A stretch of 64,000 bases of DNA, from contig CM023539.1 in NCBI GenBank assembly GCA_013350335.1, forward strand, positions 28,265,043 to 28,329,042. The letters run 5' to 3'. The notes beneath the pieces are model-generated. The model saw only the letters and a program-made list of their open reading frames with translations, had not been told where the DNA came from and did no database searches. Source of the stretch: Chimonanthus salicifolius. Lineage: Eukaryota; Streptophyta; Magnoliopsida; Laurales; Calycanthaceae. The position numbers and the translations under genes are program-made. Below, one piece after another: positions 1-10,818 of the stretch (position 1 is the first letter of the stretch; every line of letters starts with the position of its first letter).

Positions 1-2371
1 AAGGATTGGGATATAATCCTAAAACAAAGAAATCATTTTATAAAAACTTCTTTGTCAAAGCTTTATCTCCTACCTCTCCACACACTATTTGCAACTTTTG
101 TGAAAATAACGGACATATTTCTTATTCTTACACAATTAGGAAAGCAAAAGGGCCAGCAAATATGATTTGGGTTCCAAAAGGAACATTGCCCTTATACTCT
201 AACCCAAATGGACCCAACTCGACATGGGGACTAAGAAGAATTACTTAAATGTGTTTTGTAGATGTGCATGACATCAATGCTAAGGAAACACAAGTGATTC
301 CTTGATAGTGGATGCCCAAGACACATGACGAGAGACAAATCAAAATTGATCTCTCTCTCTTAAAGACGGTGGATTTGTTACCTTCGGTGATAACTCCAAG
401 GACAAGATCATCGGTAAAGGTAAAATTGGTTATGATCCCTTACTTTCCATTGAATATGTACTATTGGTAGATGAGTTGAAACATGATTTACTTAGTGTTA
501 GTCAACTTTGTGATAAAGGCAATAGGGTAGTGTTTGAATCAAACAAATGCTCTATTAGAAATGCTAGTGATGATAAAGAAGTGTTCATAACATATAGAGA
601 TGAAAATGTTTACACCATTGACTTTCATGAAATGCTTAAGCAAAATGTTAAATTTATTGCTGTCATAAATGAAAATAGTTGGTTATGGCATAGGAGACTA
701 GGACATGCTCATATGGAACTTATTTCAAATCTATCCAAGTTTGAATTAGTTGATGGCTTGCCTAAGGCCAAATTTGCCAAGGATAGAATTTGTGATGCAT
801 GCCAATTTGGAAAACAAATCAAAAGTTCCTTTAAAAGCAAACAACATGCCCATATGGAACTTATTTCAAATCTATCCAAGTTTGAATTAGTTGATGGCTT
901 GCCTAAGGTCAAATTTGCCAAGGATAGAATTTGTGATGCATGCCAATTTGGAAAACAAATCAAAAGTTCCTTTAAAAGTAAAAAGCATATATCTACCTGT
1001 AGGCCTCTCCAACTATTATATTTGGATTTGTTTGGTCCTAGCAAAGTTCAAAGTATGGGTGGTAAGTCATATGCATTTGTAATTGTTGATGATTATTCTC
1101 GTTTCTCTTGGGTGTTATATCTAGCTCATAAAAATGATGCACCTAAAGCTTTTGCAGAATTTTGTAGAATAGTCTAAAATGAAAAAAGGAAAGGCAATCA
1201 ACAACACTAGAAGTGATAGGGGTAGAGAATTCGAAAATCAAGAAATGGAAATACTTTGTGATAAAATGGTTTTGGTTACAATTTCTCCGCTCCTAGAAAT
1301 CTCCAACAAAACTGAGTAGTTGAAAGAAAGAATATAACACTTCAAGAAATAGCTAGGACTATGCTTAATGAACATAAATTGCCGACATACTTTTGGCTGA
1401 AGCCATAAGCACCGCTTGCCATGTTATCAATAGGGTTAGCAATTAAAAAGAAATTGGATAAGACCACTTATGAGTTATGGAATGATAGAATACCAAACAT
1501 TAGATACTTTAGAGTTTTTGGATGCAAGTGTTTTATACTAAACACCAAAGATCAATTAGGAAATTTCGATCCAAAATCGGATGAAGGATTCTTTGTTAGC
1601 TATTCTCCTATTAGCAAAGCATATAGAGTATATAACAAGAGAACATCCAATTGTGGAGGAATCGATTCATGTGGTCTTTGATGAAGCCAACCCTTTTGAA
1701 GTTAAAAAGATCTTGATGATGATGTTGTAATTTTGGAAAAAGAGATGAATCAACTTGATATCCAAGACAATCCTAACAATGAAGTAAATGCTTCAAATAG
1801 TGGTGCAAGACAAGATAGTGAGGAGGTAAAACCAGCTAACGATCTTCCTAAGGCTTGGAGTTTTGTAAAAGATCACCCAAAAGATCAAATTATTGGTGAA
1901 CCACTAAAGGAATAGTCACTAGATCTAAACTTGGAAGCGCTTGTAACAACATGGCTTTTGTCTCTCAAATTGAACCAAAGAAAATTCAAGAAGCCGAAAT
2001 GGATTAATGCCATGCAAGAGGAACTCAATCAATTTGAAAGAAACAAAGTATGGGAGCTTGTGCCTATGCCTAAGGATCACTCGATAATTGGCACAAAGTG
2101 GGTATTTAGAAATAAAAAGGATGAGGAAGGAAATATTGTTAGAAACAAGGCTAGACTAGTTACCCAAGGTTACAACTAAGAAGAAGGCATAGACTATGAG
2201 GAAACCTTTGCCCCGGTTGCTAGGCTAGAAGTGATAAAGATGTTGCTTGCATATGCTTGTTTCAGAAATTTCATATTATTTCAAATGGATGTGAAAAATG
2301 CTTTTCCAAATGGTTTTATCTCTGAAGAAGTTTGTGTAAAACAACCACCCGGATTTGCCTATTCAAGTACA
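1..2371 (+). pseudogene. pol: Broken Ty1/copia (Sirevirus-type) gag-pol fragment
   Basis: This is the end of Gag and about two thirds of Pol from a copia retrotransposon that enters from the left edge. In order I see a decayed zinc knuckle (CNFC near position 90), the Gag-end motif IWVPKG (about 166-183), the protease motif DSGCPRHMT (from 304), a GAG_pre-integrase region (HRRLGH, then CDAC), integrase core pieces (DLFGP, RSDRGREFEN) and the start of reverse transcriptase ([29 protein letters not shown]). Stops and frameshifts occur before the protease, near 1175, 1300-1420, 1680, 1915 and 2179. It breaks off inside reverse transcriptase at about 2371, where inverted family A sequence begins. 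The clade call rests on the WVPK end and family resemblance; the breaks make it non-functional. Confidence 0.9.
704..985 (+). repeat. 141-bp in-frame tandem duplication in integrase zinc-binding region
   Basis: Positions 704-844 are repeated at 845-985 with only a few base differences. The unit is 47 codons, so the reading frame is kept. It begins at the second histidine of the HHCC zinc-binding region and contains the CDAC cysteine pair, so the cysteine half of the site is present twice. Confidence 0.95.
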
Positions 2372-3524
2372 TAAGCAAGCAACACTAGAAAATCATTAGA
2401 AGGGTTAGTCCAAAACATAAATATGTATTCATGGACTAAACTAAATTTGTATTCATGCTCTCCCAAACGCCATGATTTCCTAGCAGCCAACACTACTCAT
2501 AGCTTATTTGAGCTAACAGTGTTGAGAAGATTTTCCCCCCAATCTTCTTTGAGTTTGAAGTCCCAAACTCCAAGTATAGACATTCTCTTATGTCCATTGG
2601 CTTTTGAATATTCCTCCCCTTCATGGATCTCTCTTTGCAGAGGCCCAAGCACTTAGGTTTCTTCCTATCTTACCAATTACTCCCCCATAATTGGATTTGA
2701 TGTCTAACAACTTCTACTAATTTCTCCCCCATTTTTTCATACAATTGACAAAAGTTTAGTAGGCAGACATCGATTTTCCTTTTGTTTTAAAGGAATTGGA
2801 TTTCAAGCACTTCTCCCATGCTTCCTGCATTTAGTGCTTCCATGAGTTCAATTCCAACTCATTTAATCTTTCCATTGATCAATGCATGCTTCTCATGCAT
2901 TCAAGCATTGATCTCCCCCACAGTACATTGCAAATTTCCATTGTATTAACGTTTTTCTTCATCTTCCCATTTAAGAGTTGTGGTGTCTTAAAATTGTTCT
3001 TCCAATGGGGTCAAGCTAACTTACTTAACTTACCTTTTTGGAGTCTTCTCCTCCATTCTCCAAGCCATTTTTTCTAGTTGTTTTGACTTAACTCCCCCAT
3101 AAACTTAGCTGCCTCTAAGTTTATTTTTCTCCCAGTTTTCTTTCAAGCTTGCATCATCCTTCCTCCCTACACTGTCATGACCAGTGACAGGTGCTAAACA
3201 ACACATATTTTGTGCTCCCCCAAACTCCAAGTATGTGTGCAACATCACAACCCAATCCCTGTCTCCTTAACAAGCCAATACAAAACCAACTCATTCAAAC
3301 CGGCATGTTAGTCTATTTAACAAAAACCATGTTAACCATAGACAAGAGATAGAAGGCATTCAAACACAACAATACACACATCAAACCATAACTAACCATA
3401 TCATATCATTTATAATCAAAATGTGTAGTACATATGTTTTTGGAGGGGGACATCATGGATGCTTAGACAAAATATCAAAAGTATAGTTTTTCAAAATACA
3501 AAACATGGAATATGAAAAACTATC

Positions 3525-4038
3525 CTAAGGAGAGCCATCCGAAGGAGATGCTTGAGGGAAAGGGGATCGATGTTGAGATCCAGGAACAATGTCATCTCTG
3601 TGGATTTCTGAGCAGAGTTCCTAGACTGACACCTTGATCTCATATACCCATTCTTCAAGGTCATTTATCATCCTTTCAAGCGAGGAAACTCTTTAATCAG
3701 AAGTGATATTCCTTTGTCGAGGAAAAGAGAATTCTTTCAAAAAGACCTCAGACATACAAGCATTTTCCTCTTCGGAATTCTCAATTAAAATTATTTCTTT
3801 CTCTGTTCTAGAGACTTGTACAGATGTGGTTTGAGACCTTAGATGATACCGTAGGCTGGATTCAAATTTTGAGCTAGGGCTCTCTCTTTGAGAGGTATTC
3901 TTAGGAGCAGAGCCCAGTAGAGCTTGGCTCGGGGACATCCTGTACGAACCTAGGGGATCGTCTGAGATGATGAGATCTGGACTCATGGTTCTCACCAGAG
4001 GTTGAAGGCCAAGACTTAGCAATCATCTTTCTGGGCAT
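3525..4038 (-). pseudogene. Family A 3' ORF (MPRK-type small basic/acidic protein), frameshifted
   Basis: On the minus strand a start at 4038 gives MPRK, followed after a frameshift near 4022 by a Ser/Pro/Arg-rich segment, an acidic patch (IENSEEEN), and a short heptad-like segment (SSLERMINDLEEW) ending in SDGSP and a stop at about 3525. The copy at 11245-11670 has the same layout. Its position downstream of where pol would lie matches the extra 3' ORF of family B (21560-22613), which also starts MPRK. I know no function for it. Sirevirus genes at this position are often called envelope-like, but I see no signal peptide or membrane segment. Confidence 0.6.
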
Positions 4039-4319
4039 GATTGCATGGGAAGAGCTCCTCAGACAGTGATCAGAAACAAAAATGAGATGACTAAGGCTTA
4101 TCCAAACACGAAGATTCCCAAAACCTATAACACACTAGCTTCTAGGAGCGAGATAAACAAAAACCCTATGATTCTCAAGCAAGATTTCGCTCCAAGATGT
4201 CCTATTGATTGGTCTAGGGCATGGGAGGCAAAGGGAGATCACCAGACCTTCGCGGGAGAGGAGATGATAAATTCGAATGAATTGTCATTTTCGTAGAAAG
4301 GGTCCTTTTAATTTAAAAT

Positions 4320-4475
4320 TTTTGTCTCACCGACATGTCGTTTCTATCGACAGGTCGACCATTTCAACAATTTTCACCCTTTTCAACAATGCTTAAATTA
4401 GCACAGTATCGACATGTCTGTCACACCGACTAGTCTATTCACCGACATGTCAACTATGCCGAGAGGTTTAGATAG
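4320..4475. promoter_or_regulatory. Block of GTCGGT / CGACATGTCG palindromes upstream of the 3' ORF
   Basis: Several ACCGAC, CGACATGTC and CGACAGGTCG units lie about 290-430 bp upstream of the MPRK start on the minus strand. The same words fill family A LTRs (for example 12999-13014 and 13123-13138). A regulatory role is inferred from placement and recurrence only. Confidence 0.45.
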
Positions 4476-4852
4476 CAGAGCAATCATCCCTGATTTGTGC
4501 AACTTGATGAAATCTTATTCTAAGCATAGCATACACAGATTTATTCCAATATGATAAAACACAGATATGCCAAAAATAATTCATCAAATCATTAAAGCAT
4601 GCACAAGATCAAAATTTACATTCCAAAACACATAAAGTTCAAAAATACTTTGAATGGAATGTATAGTTTTCTAAGTAGAATATGTACTATAGCCAAGAAG
4701 AGTACATTCTAGACTTATAGTTGGCTAATTTTTCTCTCCTCATGTCATAGCACTTTTCTGCTATGTGAAGTCACATGGTCTCTTGTGAGTCCATTTGTAG
4801 TGGTCTAAGATATGGAAGTGAATTTTAAACCAAACAAAACATGAGAGGTGGT

Positions 4853-5934
4853 CTATCTCTTGGGTACAAAGATTGTGGCATTTGGTGTTGCATACACACC
4901 CCTATGATCGTACATTTGATGGCAAAACTTGGGATCCTTCAACTCTTTTAAGACATGATTCAGCTGTCTCAACAAAAAGTATTTCCTTGTGTCCACCTTC
5001 CTTGGATTTCTTTTAAGGTTAGGTGTTGGGGAATCTCTTTTAGGCATAGGCTTTATTGGGTTTTGTCTTCATCTTGCGCTTGCCTTTCCAAGGGTCCCTT
5101 CCAATGGTAACAATTTCTTTTGAAATGTCCAACCTTGTGACAAAAATAGCACTTTCCGGTTGAAGGGTGAGAGACACTTGTTTTTCCAAACACGCCATGG
5201 TTCATAGGTTCTTTGGTGGATGAGGCACCATGACCAGACCTGTCACCATATTGTTTACCCGAACCTAGGATTCTTTTAAGTCTTTCATCTCCTTGAGTAA
5301 ACTTATCTTGGAATTTTTCTTTATGAATTTTTAATTCCTTAACTTCTAAAGATAATTTTTTAACATCCTCTTCAAAAATGTTATTTTGATGCCACAGATT
5401 CTCGACGTCCTTGCAGTGAATAATGATCTCTTCTTGAAGGTTTTTATTACTCTCTTTTAGTTTTGAGTTTTCATTGTCAGAGAGTTTCAGCTTAGAGGTT
5501 AGGAGAGATTTTTCAGTTTTTAAATCCTCCACTTGATTAGAGAGGTTCAGATTTTCATTTTTAACCTTGTCTAATTTCTTTGCCAACCTCTCACTTTCAA
5601 GGAACAGGGCACTGTAGGAAGTTTGAAGATTTTCATCATCTTCTCTCTCATCATCCTTCGTTACAACTGTGGGATTTTCTTGATCACCAATTATCGAGGC
5701 TATGAGACTTTTTAATACATCAACTTTTCTTTTAGTCTGTTTATCGGAATTACTCTCTGATTCAGAGATTTCCACATGGGTCACACCCACATTCATAGCC
5801 TTCTTAATTTTATTTGAGGGACATTCGTTCATGAAGTATCTTCTCCCCCCACAATTATAACAAGTTTGCTCCTTGGCAACCTCTCCTCCTTCCCTTTCCC
5901 TCTAATTTCTTCTTGCCTTTTAGGGTATCTGTTA
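4853..5934 (-). pseudogene. gag: Family A gag, C-terminal part
   Basis: The minus-strand reading shows a first CCHC knuckle in which histidine has become tyrosine (CNCGGRRYFMNEC, about 5820-5870). Then come an acidic linker, a long Lys/Glu/Leu/Asn-rich coiled coil (about 5330-5640), an intact second knuckle CYFCHKVGHFKRNC (about 5110-5160), and the Gag-end motif IFVPKR just before the stop at 4853. A frameshift lies near 5050. Gag forms the particle and packages RNA. The stop follows the WVPK-like motif, where an autonomous relative would continue into protease. Confidence 0.85.
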
Positions 5935-5939
5935 GTGGC

Positions 5940-7308
5940 CCGGCTTTGTAGAGTCCCTGTTTGTTAATTCCATTACTCGGGAAGAAGCACTTGCTAAGAA
6001 GCTTGAAGACCCAAGATGATCAAGAATGAAGATCGTGCTCCACCAGGTTCAAAACTCATCGTCATGGCAATCACAAAAACATGTATTTGGCCATAGATGA
6101 CTCTAGGTGGTAGCCACACCTTAGAGATGACCATTCCTAGGCTTAGTTGAACAAATGGTAAAACCATAAAGAAGCCTAGAGAGGAAGCTGGACAGTGAAT
6201 CGGTAGAGACAGAATCGACCCATCGTGGTCAAAGAATGGTCGGCCAGTTCGATAGAGGTTTTGGATCAAAGAACTGTCATTCTAGGAAATCCTCTGACCG
6301 AGAGTCTCGTATGCACCGACCCTTCGGTGATGAACTTAAACGACCCCTCGTGAACTCAAATAGGCTCTTGAGAAAACAGACATATCGGTAGTTCAAGACC
6401 TATCGAGAGTACCACGACTGACCCCTCGGTAAAGGGTGACAGGTCATTCTAGGTAAGACAAGTTTCTGGCTTGAAACTACTGTCAGTATGGTTTGCCCCA
6501 GATCGAGACACTCGTATGTACCGACCTCTTGGTACCATAACTGTCGACCCATTGGCGACACCGACCTGTCGACTGAGAAGTAATAAAGTCGTTGGGAGTG
6601 CATTTAATGTGCAACGGTCGGGTGATTGAATGGTAATAAATATAAACATTGACCCATCGGTGCCACCAACCTCTTGGTACTGGACAGTCAAAAAAATCGT
6701 TAAGACTCCTCTACAAATATGAGTGTTGGTTGATTGTTTTACTATCTTCTTTGAACTGAGAAGAGTTATGTATTTTAAGGAACGATCATCACTCTTGTAC
6801 TGAGAATCATAAACAACCAATCTGCTGATTGAGTTTGAAAGTGAGAAAGGGATGAGAGATATAAACTAGGAAACCTAAAACCAGTTTCCTTGTCACGCTG
6901 AGGTTGTGATTGCTCTATGACAGCTACAAGGAGGAGCGTCGGCACTCAGTGGGTGGGATCTTCAAGAAGCACACATCAGTGAGAAAAAGCTTCAAAGGCA
7001 AGTGCTTATTGGTTTTAATTTGTTTTTAAAACCTTTGACCTGAAAATGGATTAAGGAGGATTAGCTTCAGAACCATTATAAAATAATCTAGAGCGTCGTC
7101 TCTAGCACAGTGGTGGGTGAAATTCCCAGTCGATTTGATGGGTGGAATTCCTATTCTACAGTAGTGGGTGAAATTCCCAACCGATTGATTGAGGTGGAAT
7201 TCTTACTCTAATTGTGAGGGTGAAAGTTCCCACTTAGTGAATTTGGAGATAACTCAAGGTTGAGCGAGTCCTAACAGTGGATGTAGGATGACGAACTAAA
7301 CCACTTTA
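5940..7308 (+). mobile_element. Family A LTR, subfamily A1 (5' portion), interrupted
   Basis: It starts TGTTAGTGGCCCGG at 5940, preceded by GTATC (5935-5939) in the inverted gag. It is closely similar by eye to the LTR at 35148. It has a degraded TATA box (TACAAATA, about 6713) and a CAATC-TGCT-GATTG hairpin (6818-6831). It stops about 200 bp short of the expected LTR end, where another LTR starts at 7309, so it was interrupted there. Confidence 0.8.
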
Positions 7309-9210
7309 TGTTAGTGCCTCGGCTTGGCCAAGACCATAAGTTTGTCAATTCCTTGGCTCGAAAAGAAGTACTTGCTAGAAGCTTGAAGACCCAAGATGAT
7401 CAAAAGCAAAGATCATACGCCACCGGATTGAAGCTCATCGCGTTGGCAATCACAAAACATGTATTATGGCCATAGATGGCTTTTAGGTGCTACCCACACC
7501 TTAGAGAGGACTATCCTTAGGCTCAGAGAAACAAATGGTTAAATCATATACAGCCTAGTGAGGAACCTTGACAGTGAATTAGAAGCAAACTTGGAAATAT
7601 GAATTAAGTTCATTGTCAGCTCGACCAGTCTTATCTCACCGACACCTCGGTGAAGTCAGGATTGACCCATCGTGGTCAAAGACAGGTCGGCCGGATTGAC
7701 ATAGGTGCTGGAATATTGAACTGTCATTCTAGGTATGTCTCTGATCGAGAGTCTCATATGCACTGACTCCTCGGTGAAAGGCTAAAACGAACCCTCGTGG
7801 TCAACGACTCCTCGATCAAGATCTTGAGTTCTGGAATCCTTGAACTCATGTGGACACCCGAATAAACAGACATATCGGCAATCAAAGACCGATCGAGAGT
7901 ACCAGGATGACCCCTCGGTAAAGGGCGACAGGTCGTTATGGGTAACAGGTTTCTTAGAGTTGAAACTACAGTCAAGTATGTTTTGCACCAGAACGAGTCT
8001 CTCGTATGGACCGACCCCACGGTAACATAAGTGTCAACCCATCGGCGACAACAACATGGTGACCGAGAAAGAATATTCCCTTTGGGAGTGCAATTAATGC
8101 ACAACGGTCCGGTTTGTAACAGTAATATTTCTAGTCACCGATCTGTTGATATATTACCGTTACTACAACTGGTTACCTTCGCTATATAAACCAATTTTTA
8201 TGCAATCAGTTGGTATACTTCGGAAGGATCAGTTGGACCCTCATCTTTATCAGTGAGCTTAACAAGGGCCAACAGAATGATCACTCTCTCTCGTGCTTAC
8301 ACTAAGGGATTCAAATACAACCAATCAGATGAATTGAGTTGTGAGAGGGCGAAGAAGGAAGAAAACTCAGAAACAACCAATCTGAGGATTGACCTAGAAA
8401 GTGAGAAGGAAAGAACCTAAACTAGGAACTCTTTGGTAGAACGAGTTTCCTTAACACCCTGGATTGTGATTGCTCAACGGCTGATACAAGGAGGAGCGTC
8501 GGTACATATTGGGTGGGATCTTGAAGAAGCACACATATCAGGAGAAAGAGCTTCAAAACAAGTTTTTCTTGGTTTTAATTTTCTTTACAATCTTTGTTCC
8601 GAAAGTGGATTAAGGAGAGGTACTCCGGAACCACTATAAAAGACTCTAGAGCGAAGTCTCCGGCAGAGTGGTAGGTGAAATTCCCTGCCAAATGGATATG
8701 TGGAATTTCTATTCAACAATGGTGGGTGAAATTCCCAACCGATTGAGTGTGGTGGGATTCCTACTCTAATTGTGAGGGTGTAAGTCCCCACTTAGTGGAT
8801 TTTGGGGATAGCTCAAGGTTGAGCGAGTCCTAACAGTGGATGTATGTTAGCTAACATAAACACTTTAAATTGGTTTTATGGTTTTTGATCTTTGTGTGTT
8901 TGTATAATGTTTAAGTACTCTTCTTAACACATATCGTTTTGCAATATTGATTATCTTATTCTATACATTGTGCATTAGCATCGATAATCAAGCTTTATGT
9001 AAAGGAGCCAAAATCTTAGTGTGAATGTTTAAAGAATTGAATAAACAATCCATCACACTAAACAAATCTCTTGATTAAATATTTTGCTGCACTCATAATA
9101 GTCAAGAAATTTGTAAACACCATTAAAAATGGGATCGACCTATGCACCCCCCCCCCCCCTCTCTCGAGTTAATCATGATGTTCTAGCACATTAAGGATTG
9201 GGAACTCTCA
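7309..9210 (+). mobile_element. Family A LTR, third subtype (A3)
   Basis: It starts TGTTAGTGCCTCGG and ends ...ACTCTCA at 9210, directly before a primer-binding-like sequence. It is about 1.9 kb, the longest copia LTR here. It shares the family A layout: CGACC/TCGGT palindromes (7640-8160), a TATA box, CAATC hairpin (8378-8391), GGTGGAATTCC repeats, and a C13 tract (9147-9159) near the end. Confidence 0.8.
8183..8190 (+). promoter_or_regulatory. TATA box of the A3 LTR
   Basis: TATATAAA lies in the middle of the LTR, in the same relative place as TATAAATA in the other family A LTRs. Confidence 0.5.
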
Positions 9211-9300
9211 ATTGGTTTCAGAGCCACACGATCTTGTGAAAGGATCTAACCATCTGAGTTGATCCCTGCTAGAACTAGGGGTATAAAAAAAAGCCATGAT
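9211..9300 (+). other. Primer-binding site and decayed leader after the A3 LTR
   Basis: ATTGGTTTCAGAGCC follows the LTR end and resembles the initiator-Met tRNA site TGGTATCAGAGC with changes. The next 70 bp align by eye with the leader of family A element 2 (43460-43560), but the gag start codon is gone. Confidence 0.6.
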
Positions 9301-10818
9301 GTTTCCAAACCTCTGTTTTTGATGAAGAATGAAATATTTTCATCATTAAACATGGTTTGAAATAGGTGAATAGAAAGTGGTCTGTGCCTAATGAAGAAGT
9401 ATTAGATAAACCCTTCAACTTCCATGACCACTCAGCCCAAAGACCAAAATTGCTTGCACTTGTGATGAATTGGATATGCACATAAACCAAACATATGTAG
9501 CATTCATCAGTGTTGTTTCATGATATGTTGTCAAAATACTTAAAAGACATGAAACAACAAAAGAAGCTAAAAGAATCCACCGAAAAATTCTCTTCTAGCC
9601 CAATGGATGAGACCACCTATCTTGACCAATGTGTGTACTAAGATTATAGGTAAATGGTTCATTCATTGAAAAAGTCCAAGCTATATCCTCTATGAGAAGA
9701 AGAGGATGGAGAAAAAGGAACTACAAGACCAAGTACCGAGATGTTTAAAGACCAACGTTGTGGTACAAAATCTGGAAATTTTGATTCATAAGATCAAATG
9801 GGAAGGCACCCAAGATTAAAACCATATTTGATAAAGGCCATCACTGGATTGTGGACTTAGATTCCAAGTCTCATAATGTTAAGTTCAAATGTGTGAAGGG
9901 ATACCACTTCTGGTACCACATTTGAAACATGTTTTGGAATCAACAATCTTTCATTCAATCCATGTTCTTGTTTGATTGTTGGATTGATCCATTGTAAGAT
10001 ATGTGTTGTACATGTTGGTATGCACTCTTGTATTGGAATATACTTATCTCATTTCATATGCCATGTGATTTGTGCATCTTTAGGAAATGAATGTAGTGTG
10101 TGCATTACCTCATGTATAGGGAATGTATGTGATTAAAACTAGTTTAATACACATACACAGTGTCGTTTCATTCCAAGGTCCTAAAACTTGTGAATCCCAT
10201 GTGGAATGAAACACGCTCTATGTCGTTAAATGAATATTTAGTTGTGTGTGACTTACCAAAAGTAATGGTTGAATAATCCATTTAAGTACAAGTTCTTTTC
10301 AAGGAATTAAAGCTCCCTTGAAAGAATGGCAAAATAATTTATCATGGTTTGGATAATAACAAGATAGTAGGCATAAGAGTTGTGTGTGTAGTGTCATATT
10401 TCATTTTTGTATGCTTGATCAATATACTCAAATCAAGAAATGAATGTATCACTAGTGTGCTTTGAGTTTTATTCCAATATACATTAAGTTATACATTATG
10501 TGGAATGAATTATGTTCATATATGTCTTGAATTGCTAAAGGCCTAGAAATACTGCATCTCATGACATCACACACTTGGGAAATATACTTAAATTGGTGAA
10601 TTAAATGTGTCCAAGAATCTTGGATTGATTTGGATTCAGAAAGGAGATCTATAATCCATGATCTGTGCCTATTTTCAGAAGGGTGAATTGAATCTTCAAA
10701 TGGCACAGATACGCTGTGAATGTATGTATCATCACTGGCATTAAAGGGTGTATACGCAGAGCTTGATGAACTATGAACATCGCAAGCACACACACACACA
10801 CACACATACCCAGTCATC
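9301..10818. other. AT-rich stretch with no recognised gene
   Basis: I find no family match to the other elements, no long plus-strand ORF and no conserved motif. A 121-codon minus ORF at 10452-10817 partly translates a CA repeat and looks random. The stretch may be eroded internal sequence of the element starting at 7309, or foreign DNA captured between family A parts. Confidence 0.4.
10787..10806. repeat. (CA)10 microsatellite
   Basis: An uninterrupted CA run of about 20 bp just before family A sequence resumes. Confidence 0.9.

Larger units (their letters stand above)
2371..5939 (-). mobile_element. Family A pol-less copia element, partial, inverted
   Basis: Read on the minus strand this is the C-terminal two thirds of Gag, a noncoding stretch, a palindrome block, a small 3' ORF, and a tail rich in ATGGGGGAG-like purine tracts. 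The same order occurs on the plus strand at 24829-32764 and 43528-47783. There is no protease, integrase or reverse transcriptase between Gag and the 3' ORF. The element is cut at 5939/5940 by a family A LTR and ends at 2371 before its polypurine tract and LTR, against the copia pol fragment. Confidence 0.85.

Noticed and set aside
10452..10817. 121-codon minus-strand ORF as a gene
   Set aside because: Its first part translates the CA repeat (VCVCVCAC), and I see no domain, homologue or gene context.
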